A stretch of DNA of 64,000 bases, from NCBI GenBank assembly GCA_027676805.1, contig JAQENU010000013.1, forward strand, positions 25,692 to 89,691, given 5' to 3'. The position numbers were made by a program, and so were the translations under genes. Positions 35,786 to 43,169 of this stretch are shown here, in pieces (position 1 is the first letter of the stretch; the number at the start of each line of letters is the position of its first letter). The DNA comes from Coprobacillaceae bacterium UN01-12pH3A (GTDB lineage: Bacteria > Bacillota_I > Bacilli_A > Erysipelotrichales > Coprobacillaceae). The notes beneath the pieces are model-generated. The model saw only the letters and a program-made list of their open reading frames with translations, ran no database searches and was not told the DNA's origin.

Positions 35786-36730
35786 CTATTTAGCTGTTTC
35801 AAATGCTTCTGCTAAAGCAGCTTGGAAATCAGCGATTGAGATTGTACATCCTGAAGCGATGTCAGTTCCTTCTTTAGGTACTGATTTATGTTCTTCATCT
35901 TTGTCATAAACTTCGATTGCTTTTACTTTATCAGCAGTCATACCTTTTAATTTTCCAACTAAGAAGTTAACTTGTTCATAGAATTCTTTTCCGATTCCGG
36001 CTTTTTCAGAAACACCTTTCATTCCGTAATCTTCTTTTTTCTCCATTTTACTTCTTACATCAGAAGCATTAGAAGTTTGAGCAACGTCAATATTAGACCA
36101 TTCGATTTCACCTTTAGAGTTTAAAGCAACTTGTGCTACAGTTGTGTTTACTTGACCTTTAGAATCATCTACAGAGATAACTTCACCAGCTCCAATTTTG
36201 TCAGCTTTTACTTCTGCCATATTATCGAAAGCTTTTTGGATTGCAGCTTGGAATTCTGCGATTGAGATTGTACATCCAGCAGCGATGTCAGTTCCTTCTT
36301 TAGGTACTGATTTATGTTCTTCATCTTTGTCATAAACTTCAATGTTTTTCACATCTTCAGCAGTCATTCCAATTAATTTTTCTTCTAAGAAATCTACTTG
36401 TTCGTAAAGTTCTTTACCGATTCCGGCTTTTTCAGAAACACCTTTCATTCCGTAATCTTCTTTTTTCTCTACTTTTGTACGAGTTTCTTTTGCGTCATTC
36501 GTATTTTGTTGAGCAACGTCTAAATCAACATAAGCGATTTTTCCTTTGCTGTCTAGCCCTACAGTAGCCATAGTTGTATTAACTTGGTTGTAGTCTCCTT
36601 TTTCTGACACAGAAGTTACCATACCGAAACCAACTTTTGTGTACTTAGCTGATGATCCACCACATGCAGTAAGTGTCATCACCATAGCAGCTGAAGCAGC
36701 AACTGCCATAACTTTTTTAAAGTTTTTCAT
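35786..36730 (-). CDS. PplA-like flavolipoprotein with two FMN-binding-type domains
   Basis: A 314-residue lipoprotein (lipobox TLTAC, anchor Cys23). It holds two tandem domains (~30-172 and ~178-312) that share long identical stretches, such as KKEDYGMKGVSEKAGIGKE and YDKDEEHKSVPKEGTDIA, a sign of recent internal duplication. Each ends in a variant flavinylation motif: TDIAAGCTIS (Thr154) and TDIASGCTIS (Thr296). In the usual motif this is SGAT; here alanine is replaced by cysteine while the threonine that carries FMN is kept. The layout resembles Listeria PplA, a surface flavoprotein of extracellular electron transfer. It has its own promoter (TTGCCC-17-TATAAT), an upstream cre-like site and a strong terminator. 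It sits directly downstream of the rnf operon. Confidence 0.8.
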   Translation of the reverse strand: MKNFKKVMAVAASAAMVMTLTACGGSSAKYTKVGFGMVTSVSEKGDYNQVNTTMATVGLDSKGKIAYVDLDVAQQNTNDAKETRTKVEKKEDYGMKGVSEKAGIGKELYEQVDFLEEKLIGMTAEDVKNIEVYDKDEEHKSVPKEGTDIAAGCTISIAEFQAAIQKAFDNMAEVKADKIGAGEVISVDDSKGQVNTTVAQVALNSKGEIEWSNIDVAQTSNASDVRSKMEKKEDYGMKGVSEKAGIGKEFYEQVNFLVGKLKGMTADKVKAIEVYDKDEEHKSVPKEGTDIASGCTISIADFQAALAEAFETAK

Positions 36731-36791
36731 TTTTTCCTTCCCATCCTTACTTAGAATTTTGTTAGAGTATTAAGCTCTTTCTAACGCTTAT

Positions 36792-36820
36792 ATTATATAC
36801 TAGAAGTGTATTTTGGGCAA
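36792..36820 (-). promoter_or_regulatory. Promoter of the PplA-like gene
   Basis: On the minus strand TTGCCC (36815-36820) and the perfect TATAAT (36792-36797) are separated by 17 bases. Confidence 0.75.
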
Positions 36821-36837
36821 TACATTTCCACCAAATT

Positions 36838-36851
36838 TGCAATCGCTTTCA
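36838..36851 (-). promoter_or_regulatory. Candidate CcpA (cre) site upstream of the PplA-like promoter
   Basis: TGAAAGCGATTGCA on the minus strand has one mismatch to the cre pattern. It is centred about 27 bases upstream of the -35 box, a position more typical of CcpA activation than repression. Confidence 0.45.
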
Positions 36852-36939
36852 CCTAATTTTCATGTTTTTTGACATTGTGATGTGAAATTTATCTCATATA
36901 ATCACAACATTTCACATTTTGAAAACTATTTTCAAATTT

Positions 36940-36968
36940 GAAAAAAGATGAGGATTATCCTCATCTTA
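36940..36968 (-). terminator. Terminator of the rnf operon
   Basis: The near-perfect palindrome AAGATGAGGATAATCC... around the rnfB stop is followed on the minus strand by TTTTTTC. Confidence 0.85.
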
Positions 36969-37274
36969 TAGTTTAACACTCAAAGTTGAACCATCCGGTC
37001 CTGGTGTTGTGTTCAAATATTCTACGATTTCATCTTTTGCTTCTTTACTAGTTGGAGCACATTTTGACACTTGTGTCGCTTCTCCGTTCACTAATGCAGC
37101 AGCAAAACCTTGACATCCAGGATATCCGCATCCACCACAGTTTGCACCGGCTAGCTTGCTCATGACATAATCTTCTCTTGGGTCATTTTCCACTTTTAAG
37201 AATAGATCCGCAATACCGAGCATTGCTCCTAAAAGCGCACCAATGATCCCTAAGACAGCAACTGCTTCAATCAT
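36966..37274 (-). CDS. rnfB: Short RnfB, iron-sulfur subunit lacking the ferredoxin domain
   Basis: The start at 37274 (MIEAVAVLGIIGALLG) has GGAGGAG upstream; a longer in-frame start is not supported. The 102-residue protein has one membrane helix (~3-27) and the RnfB-type four-cysteine cluster GANCGGCGYPGCQGF plus a later Cys (Cys46, 49, 54, 72). Known RnfB proteins are about 180-330 residues long and continue with two or more ferredoxin-type [4Fe-4S] motifs. Here translation stops after NTTPGPDGSTLSVKL and a terminator follows at once, with no ferredoxin domain in any frame downstream. It is the last gene of the operon and overlaps the preceding small Cys-rich gene. Confidence 0.88.
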   Translation of the reverse strand: MIEAVAVLGIIGALLGAMLGIADLFLKVENDPREDYVMSKLAGANCGGCGYPGCQGFAAALVNGEATQVSKCAPTSKEAKDEIVEYLNTTPGPDGSTLSVKL

Positions 37275-37446
37275 TTTTTGTCTCCTCCTCATGGTGTACT
37301 GGATTGTGTGTACAATCAACTAATTTGCAGCCATCACAATCCGCTGTTAAGTTTTCACACCCTTTTGGCTTAGGTGTTTTTTTGTTCCACATATATAATC
37401 CGATATACAGGAACACTAAGATCATTAACCAAACTAATGCGATCAT
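37267..37446 (-). CDS. Small cysteine-rich single-span membrane protein within the rnf operon
   Basis: A 59-residue protein starting two bases after the rnfA stop codon, with its stop overlapping the rnfB start. Residues 1-20 (MIALVWLMILVFLYIGLYMW) form a membrane helix. A basic linker follows, then a compact cluster GCENLTADCDGCKLVDC with Cys30, Cys37, Cys40 and Cys45. The spacing could hold an iron-sulfur cluster or zinc. It resembles the general layout of FeoB-associated Cys-rich membrane proteins, but I recognise no specific family. Tight packing between rnfA and rnfB argues for a role in the Rnf complex. Confidence 0.72.
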   Translation of the reverse strand: MIALVWLMILVFLYIGLYMWNKKTPKPKGCENLTADCDGCKLVDCTHNPVHHEEETKND

Positions 37447-37447
37447 T

Positions 37448-38020
37448 TTATACCAATCCGGCTAATCCGGCAAATGCACATGCCATAATCGCTGCAGTGA
37501 TTAAGGCAATAGGCACACCTTTAAACCCTTCAGGAGTTGAAGCGATTTCCAATCTTTCACGGATTGTTGCAAAGATATAGATTACTAAAGCAAACCCAAT
37601 AGAAACGGCAAATCCGGCTACTGTTGCTTCAATAAATGAATAACCATCAGTAATGTTATTCAAAGTTGTCCCTAACACAGCACAGTTTGTTGTGATTAAA
37701 GGAAGATAAACACCTAATGCCTTATATAAAGGCGGAGATACTTTCTTTAAGAACATTTCAACAAATTGTACCAATGAAGCGATAACTAAGATAAAGGTAA
37801 TTAAATCCATGTACTCAATATGGAATTTAACTAACACTTGATAATATAAAACATGAGTGATCATAGAGGCAATAACGATAACGAATGTAACCGCAGCCCC
37901 CATTCCTAAGGCACTGCTTGATTTTTTAGATACACCAAGCAATGGACACACTGCCAAGAACTTTGATAAAACAACGTTGTTGATCAATGCTAATGAGATA
38001 AATAATGCGAATAATTCCAT
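37448..38020 (-). CDS. rnfA: Electron transport complex subunit RnfA
   Basis: A 190-residue protein with six membrane helices. RnfA/NqrE signatures are FISLALINNVVLSKFLAVCPLLG and LPLITTNCAVLG; the conserved cysteines of these helices bind a membrane [2Fe-2S] cluster between RnfA and RnfE. It is part of the membrane complex coupling electron transfer between ferredoxin and NAD to Na+ or H+ pumping. It follows rnfE with a three-base gap. Confidence 0.95.
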   Translation of the reverse strand: MELFALFISLALINNVVLSKFLAVCPLLGVSKKSSSALGMGAAVTFVIVIASMITHVLYYQVLVKFHIEYMDLITFILVIASLVQFVEMFLKKVSPPLYKALGVYLPLITTNCAVLGTTLNNITDGYSFIEATVAGFAVSIGFALVIYIFATIRERLEIASTPEGFKGVPIALITAAIMACAFAGLAGLV

Positions 38021-38023
38021 CTG

Positions 38024-38680
38024 TTATTTCACCTCTGCTTTCTTTTCTGTAGCTTTTTTAATGCGACGATTAGAAATACTGTTAATAACCCCGATTAAAG
38101 TTCCTAATGTTAAGAAAGCTCCCGCAGGTTGCGTAATCAAACCGATTGCATACTCTTTAAATAAACTGAATTGGAAAATTACCTGTGTTGAATCAAATGG
38201 ATTAACTAATGATAAACCACCTGTTCCGATTAATTCACGGAAGAATGAAACCGCTAAGATAGCAAGTGTATATCCAACACCCATCCCTAAGGCATCAATC
38301 AATGAATCCAAAACGGTATTTTTACTTGCAAATGATTCTGCACGTCCTAAGATAATGCAGTTAACAACGATCAATGGGATAAATACACCCAATGAATTGT
38401 ATAGAGAAATCATATAGGCATTCATTAATAACTGTACACATTTTACAAGTGTCGCAATAATAACGATATATACCGGTATACGGATTTCTGAAGGAATCAC
38501 TTTTCTTAAAAGTGAGATAATCACGTTTGATAAAATCAATACGCATGTTACTGCTAATCCCATCCCAATCGCATTGGTCAAGGATGTTGTGATCGCTAAG
38601 GCAGAACACAAACCAAGCAATAAGACAAAGATTGGGTTTTCAACAGTGATTCCTTTTTTGAAGATATCAAATTTTTTCAT
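38024..38680 (-). CDS. rnfE: Electron transport complex subunit RnfE
   Basis: A 218-residue protein with six membrane helices, homologous to RnfA. It has the family patterns NPIFVLLLGLCSALAITTSL and IPLIVVNCIILGRAESFA, with the cluster cysteines in the first and later helices. It pairs with RnfA to form the membrane iron-sulfur site. The gene sits between rnfG and rnfA, the common order C-D-G-E-A-B. Confidence 0.95.
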   Translation of the reverse strand: MKKFDIFKKGITVENPIFVLLLGLCSALAITTSLTNAIGMGLAVTCVLILSNVIISLLRKVIPSEIRIPVYIVIIATLVKCVQLLMNAYMISLYNSLGVFIPLIVVNCIILGRAESFASKNTVLDSLIDALGMGVGYTLAILAVSFFRELIGTGGLSLVNPFDSTQVIFQFSLFKEYAIGLITQPAGAFLTLGTLIGVINSISNRRIKKATEKKAEVK

Positions 38681-38694
38681 CTGTCAACCCTCCC

Positions 38695-39192
38695 CTATTT
38701 AGAGCTGCTGAATAATTCAGCCGCTTCATTAATACCATTCACAACCGCTTGTGAAGAAATTGTTGCTCCGGAAATCGTATCTACTTCATCATCAGCAGTC
38801 GCTTCTAAAACAGATGCTTTGAAATCTTCTCCTGCGATTTGATCCCCGATTCCAGAAGTTTCGCTAGAATAGTTTAATACTTCATACCCTACAAACTGAC
38901 CTTCTGTATCAATTCCTAAAAGGAATGAAATTCCATCTGCACCGTAACCTTTTACATCAATTTTATAAGCAGTTCCAGCATCACATGTATATTGTTTTTT
39001 AACGAATTCTCCACTGACATCTTTTTCAGTGAATTTTGCATTTTCAAAAATTTTTGTTAGATATTCTGTTTCTTTAGAAGAACCATTTTCGGCAATGATA
39101 GGTGCTGTCTGACTGTTTACAAAAGAAAGACATAACCCAGAAAGCGCACTAATGACCGCTAGAAAAACAGCTAATTTAATTGTTTTACCCAT
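38695..39192 (-). CDS. rnfG: Electron transport complex subunit RnfG, FMN-bearing
   Basis: A 165-residue protein with one N-terminal membrane helix (~5-25) and an external FMN_bind domain. The flavinylation motif is VDTISGATISS, with Thr144 as the predicted FMN carrier. The upstream motif GIGDQIAGEDF matches RnfG/NqrC. It is shorter than many RnfG proteins (~180-210). It passes electrons between RnfD and the membrane iron-sulfur subunits. Its closest neighbour, rnfD, carries three more domains of the same type. Confidence 0.94.
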   Translation of the reverse strand: MGKTIKLAVFLAVISALSGLCLSFVNSQTAPIIAENGSSKETEYLTKIFENAKFTEKDVSGEFVKKQYTCDAGTAYKIDVKGYGADGISFLLGIDTEGQFVGYEVLNYSSETSGIGDQIAGEDFKASVLEATADDEVDTISGATISSQAVVNGINEAAELFSSSK

Positions 39193-39205
39193 TGTCTAGT
39201 CCTCC

Positions 39206-41335
39206 CTAGTTACTTGCAGCGATGGCTTTTTTAACAGCTTCCATGATTCCGTTAGCTGTTTTTGTTGCTCCTGTCGCTGTATCAATTCCATCCACTTCTG
39301 AAACACTGAATGAACTATTCAACACTAAATCATAGAAATCTTGTGCTTTGCTGTTCAGTCCTTCTCCGTGAACGCCTCTGATCATATCGGCACCAAAGTC
39401 TGAAGTTTCACCATTGGCTTCCAATACTTTTACATATTCTACAGTATCTCCTGATACTTTTACTTCAATTTTCATCGGATTTGATGCTCCGGCATAACCG
39501 TTTGCACTAATCACATACGCTCCATCAGCATTCGGTGCTAAAACATCATTGACAATTGTCATTGCTGTCTTCATTGCATCCACAATACCTGTCGCTGTCA
39601 TTGTTGCTCCTGTTGCTGTATCGATGCCATCAACATCTCCGAAAGCAACTTGAGAATTCAATACTTTGTCATAGAAGTCTTGCGCTTTGCTGTTCAAGCC
39701 TTCTCCATGCACACCTCTGATCATATCAGCACCAAAGTCTGAAGTTTCTCCGTTAGCTTCAATGACTTTAACACTTTCAAACATCGAAGTTGCTTTATTA
39801 ATAACGATTTCTAATTTCATTGGTGTTTTCTTTCCACCATATCCGTTAGCTGTTAAATTAAATGTATAAAGGTCTCCCTCTACTTTTGGTGCTGCTTCTA
39901 AAGCACCCTTAATTGCATTAACTACTGCTTTTGCTGTATAAGTGGCTCCTGTTGCAGTATCGATACCATCTAATTCATCAGCAGAAACACTTCCGGCAAT
40001 GACTTTATCATAGAATGCTTTTGCATTGGCATTTAAGCTTTCACCAACACCGCTTGTCAATAAGTCAGCACCCCAGCCAGCAGTTTCACCTTTATATTTA
40101 ACCGGTGTTACTCCCAGACTCTTGTCTCCAGAAACAGTAACAGCCAATTTAACCGGTGCACCATCTCCGCCGAAACCTTTAACCTGCATGATATATGCTC
40201 CGTCTTTATATTCTAAGAATAAGTAATCCGGAATTGGATCAGGTACTTTCACAGGTTTTTCTTCAACCGGTTTAAGAGTTGTACTAATTCCCCCCACTGT
40301 TCCGGCTGAAACTAAGAAGCATACGGCAATAACGATAATTTGCTTTAATGTTTTCTGATTTGTACGTCCTGTTGTCAAATTATCAATTAAAGGTGTCAGC
40401 ATGTTCATAATTAAAATAGAGAACAGTACCCCTTCAGGATAATTGGCTTTTAAACGAATAATCATAGTGATTGCCCCTAAGAAGATCCCATAAATGATCT
40501 TTCCAAGCGGACTGGTCGGAGAAGTTACCGGATCGGTTGCCATAAAGACAGCTCCGAATGCTACCCCACCGATAGCGATATGTGTCAGCGCATTTGTAAT
40601 TGGATCAATTCCACATACTAAACCGCTGATAAACGCTAAAATCAATGTTGTTCCTAAATAAGCTAAAGGAATACGGGCATCGATGACTTTACGCCAAATT
40701 AAGAATACCCCAAGAATTAAGATCAATACAGTGCAGGCTTCTCCTAACGCTGCTTGATAGTTTCCTAAAAATAAATCTGTTAAACCAAGAGAACTTGCCC
40801 CTAACCAATGCGTTGCTTTTAAAGCCGCAGTTGGTGTCGCACCAGTTAAAGCATCAGCAGCTCCCGGCAAATAAGATAATAATTGTGAACTGAATGATAA
40901 ATGAACAAATACACGTCCTACTAAAGCAGGGTTAAAAATGTTTTGTCCAAATCCACCGAAAATCGCTTTTCCAAAGAAAATAGCGATAAATGATCCTACC
41001 CCAACCACATATAATGGTGTTCCGATAGGTAATGTAAGGGCAAAAATCAGCCCCGTTGCCAAAGGTGATAAAACAGCATTTAAATACTTATTATCTCCGG
41101 CATCATTGCGTTTGAATAGTTTCCCGCATAACAAGTCTGTCAAAAAAGCAACTACTCCAGCTACTACATAGATCAATAAGGCTTGGATTCCGTAATCAGA
41201 ACCATATTTAATAAAATTGAACCCTACTGAATAAGCAGCTAAAACAATCACGGCGATCATCAGATTTTGCATGATGTTGATCGTTGAAAGCTTTTGACGA
41301 TAGTTAGGCGATGTTCTTTTTAAAGTTATCTTCAT
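39206..41335 (-). CDS. rnfD: RnfD fused to three tandem FMN-binding domains
   Basis: A 709-residue protein, about twice the normal RnfD length. Residues 1-350 are a complete RnfD: many membrane helices, its own covalent flavin motif LTGATPTAAL (Thr167), and FMATDPVTSPTSPLGK. Residues ~365-709 are three FMN_bind domains with a period of exactly 113 residues. Their motifs are DTATGATYT (Thr465), DTATGATMT (Thr578) and DTATGATKT (Thr691). Domains 2 and 3 are nearly identical over more than 25 residues (starting GETSDFGADMIRGVHGEGL), showing recent duplication. The repeats follow the last helix, so they should lie outside with the other flavins. No frameshift or stop separates the parts. I infer an extended flavin relay at the cell surface. 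Confidence 0.93.
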   Translation of the reverse strand: MKITLKRTSPNYRQKLSTINIMQNLMIAVIVLAAYSVGFNFIKYGSDYGIQALLIYVVAGVVAFLTDLLCGKLFKRNDAGDNKYLNAVLSPLATGLIFALTLPIGTPLYVVGVGSFIAIFFGKAIFGGFGQNIFNPALVGRVFVHLSFSSQLLSYLPGAADALTGATPTAALKATHWLGASSLGLTDLFLGNYQAALGEACTVLILILGVFLIWRKVIDARIPLAYLGTTLILAFISGLVCGIDPITNALTHIAIGGVAFGAVFMATDPVTSPTSPLGKIIYGIFLGAITMIIRLKANYPEGVLFSILIMNMLTPLIDNLTTGRTNQKTLKQIIVIAVCFLVSAGTVGGISTTLKPVEEKPVKVPDPIPDYLFLEYKDGAYIMQVKGFGGDGAPVKLAVTVSGDKSLGVTPVKYKGETAGWGADLLTSGVGESLNANAKAFYDKVIAGSVSADELDGIDTATGATYTAKAVVNAIKGALEAAPKVEGDLYTFNLTANGYGGKKTPMKLEIVINKATSMFESVKVIEANGETSDFGADMIRGVHGEGLNSKAQDFYDKVLNSQVAFGDVDGIDTATGATMTATGIVDAMKTAMTIVNDVLAPNADGAYVISANGYAGASNPMKIEVKVSGDTVEYVKVLEANGETSDFGADMIRGVHGEGLNSKAQDFYDLVLNSSFSVSEVDGIDTATGATKTANGIMEAVKKAIAASN

Positions 41336-41347
41336 TAAAGCTCCCCC

Positions 41348-42652
41348 TTACTTCTTCTTCATATTTGCAAGTTGCAGACGACGTTTTGCTTTTGCAACAA
41401 AATCTGACACTTCAATCTTAGAAGGACAAATGTAAGAACACATTCCGCAGCTTACACAACGGTCAGCTTCTAATTTTTTCACCATATCTACATTCGCCGC
41501 TTTTTCAGCTTGAATGATCTTAACCGGCTGTAAATTAGCTGGACAGTGATCTGTACACATACCGCATTTCAAACATGGCAGCGGCACTGTATCCTCTCTT
41601 ACTAAAACTGTCAGTGCATTCATATACGGTGCAATAACAAATGTATCATTCATCAATGAATTCCCCATCATTGGTCCACCGTTTAAAATAACACCATCTA
41701 CTTCTTCATCGATGTATCCGCCAATAAAAGCAATAATTTCATTAGCCGGCGTCCCTACTGCTACTTTTACGTTTGTAGGTTCTTTTACACCATTTCCCGA
41801 AACGGTAACAATACGTTCTGTAATGGCTTTCCCTTCGCGAATTCCTTTTGAAAGGCTGATCGCTGTTGTTGAATTGTTTACCACTACACCTACCTCACAA
41901 GGAAGCTGATCGTATTCTTTTTTCAATACTTGCTTAACTAAAGTTCTTTCCCATCCCATTGGATACTTATCAGGAACTTCCACGCAAGTAATATTGGCAT
42001 GTTTTTCACATTCCCCTTTTAATAAACTGAATAATTCAGGCTTGTGCTCTTTGATTGCGATGATCGCATTTTTAGCTCCCGCTGCCTTAATCAAGAATTC
42101 CGTACCGTCAAATAATGCTTCCACATTACTTTGCATTTCCATATGATCCGCTGTAATAAATGGTTCACACTCCACACCGTTGATCAATACTGTTTCTAAT
42201 AATTCTGGCTTTGAATATTTGATGTACGTCGGGAAGCCAGAACCACCTAATCCTACCAAACCTAGTTCTTTGATTACTTCCAACACATCACTTTGGCTCA
42301 TATCATCAGGGTTGCTGATATCAATTGCTTTTACTGATGTATATTGCCCATCGTTTTCAATTGCGACATGGTTCTGCATTCTACCGCTGATATGCATTCT
42401 TTTTTCAATCGCTTTTACGGTTCCCGAAACTGAAGCGTAAACCGGAACATACATATCTTTACGTGTAGCTAATTTAGTCCCAATGTCAACATGGTCACCG
42501 GGTTGTACATGTACGTCAAAGGCTGTTGATGTTCCACTTACTAATGGAATATAAACAATTGCCGGCGCATCCATTGATTTGACAGGTTTATCTTTTGTCA
42601 ATCCTTTTTGGCCGTCTAAATGTACTTTCCCAATTCCAGACAAAATTGCCAT
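41348..42652 (-). CDS. rnfC: Electron transport complex subunit RnfC
   Basis: A 434-residue peripheral subunit with an N-terminal biotinyl/lipoyl-like fold and an NADH/FMN-binding SLBB-type region (GLVGLGGSGFPTYIKYS, NGVECEPFITAD). Two [4Fe-4S] ferredoxin motifs are CLKCGMCTDHCP and CVSCGMCSYICP. It is the NADH-reacting subunit and starts the operon rnfC-D-G-E-A-x-B. It has all expected motifs, in contrast to the shortened RnfB. A minus-strand TATAAT (42741-42746) about 90 bases upstream is the likely operon promoter. Confidence 0.95.
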   Translation of the reverse strand: MAILSGIGKVHLDGQKGLTKDKPVKSMDAPAIVYIPLVSGTSTAFDVHVQPGDHVDIGTKLATRKDMYVPVYASVSGTVKAIEKRMHISGRMQNHVAIENDGQYTSVKAIDISNPDDMSQSDVLEVIKELGLVGLGGSGFPTYIKYSKPELLETVLINGVECEPFITADHMEMQSNVEALFDGTEFLIKAAGAKNAIIAIKEHKPELFSLLKGECEKHANITCVEVPDKYPMGWERTLVKQVLKKEYDQLPCEVGVVVNNSTTAISLSKGIREGKAITERIVTVSGNGVKEPTNVKVAVGTPANEIIAFIGGYIDEEVDGVILNGGPMMGNSLMNDTFVIAPYMNALTVLVREDTVPLPCLKCGMCTDHCPANLQPVKIIQAEKAANVDMVKKLEADRCVSCGMCSYICPSKIEVSDFVAKAKRRLQLANMKKK

Positions 42653-42795
42653 AACATTTCCTCCATCTCTTTATAAATCATTCACCATGATTATACCATT
42701 TTGCCCCCTTGTTGCAAAGAAAAAAAAGTAAGAAGTATGCATTATAATAAATAATTTGTATTAATCGAAGTACAATCCGTTTTATTAAGCAAGAA

Positions 42796-42827
42796 AACAA
42801 AAAAACTAAGAATTTATCTTAGTTTTT
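42796..42827 (-). terminator. Terminator of the NusG-II gene, upstream of the rnf operon
   Basis: The stem AAAAACTAAGA/TCTTAGTTTTT is followed on the minus strand by TTTTGTTT. It overlaps the stop codon region. Confidence 0.85.
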
Positions 42828-43169
42828 AGCATCTTGTCGAATAAAAACATCATTTGGCACACATAAAATCGTGGTCGTACTTCCCTTTGCTACCCAGCCT
42901 ACACGCTCACAATCATGATTCGGACATTCAACTTCGTAAACGCGATATTTTCCGTCCTTCACTTCAATATGCATCTTCCCATAATCTCCGGTAAGCTCAT
43001 AGGTAGCATCTTCATCAATTTTAAATTCCATCACCAATTCATTATTATGATAAACAAAAGCTTTTTCAATCTGATCAGCTCGTCCATGAATAAACCATTG
43101 ATACCCAGCAAACAAGACAACGGATACTAAAAGTAAAGCAACAATGAATTTTAAATCTTTTTTGTTCAT
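42819..43169 (-). CDS. NusG domain II-containing membrane-anchored protein (EetA-like)
   Basis: A 116-residue protein with an N-terminal membrane helix (~7-26) and an external NusG domain II. The family hallmark is VYEVECPNHDCERVGWVAKG, with two conserved cysteines. Related proteins sit with Gx transporter and FMN_bind genes; Listeria EetA, of the extracellular electron transfer locus, is of this type. Here it is directly upstream of the rnf operon and shares four bases with the end of the RlmD-like gene. The partner EetB-like gene lies far away at 15578. Role inferred: an accessory factor for the flavin electron chain. Confidence 0.8.
   Translation of the reverse strand: MNKKDLKFIVALLLVSVVLFAGYQWFIHGRADQIEKAFVYHNNELVMEFKIDEDATYELTGDYGKMHIEVKDGKYRVYEVECPNHDCERVGWVAKGSTTTILCVPNDVFIRQDAKN

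Noticed and set aside
39350..39760. DNA direct repeats within rnfD as a mobile or CRISPR-type repeat
   Set aside because: The repeats are in-frame copies of the FMN-binding domain and differ by synonymous changes. There are no short regular spacers.
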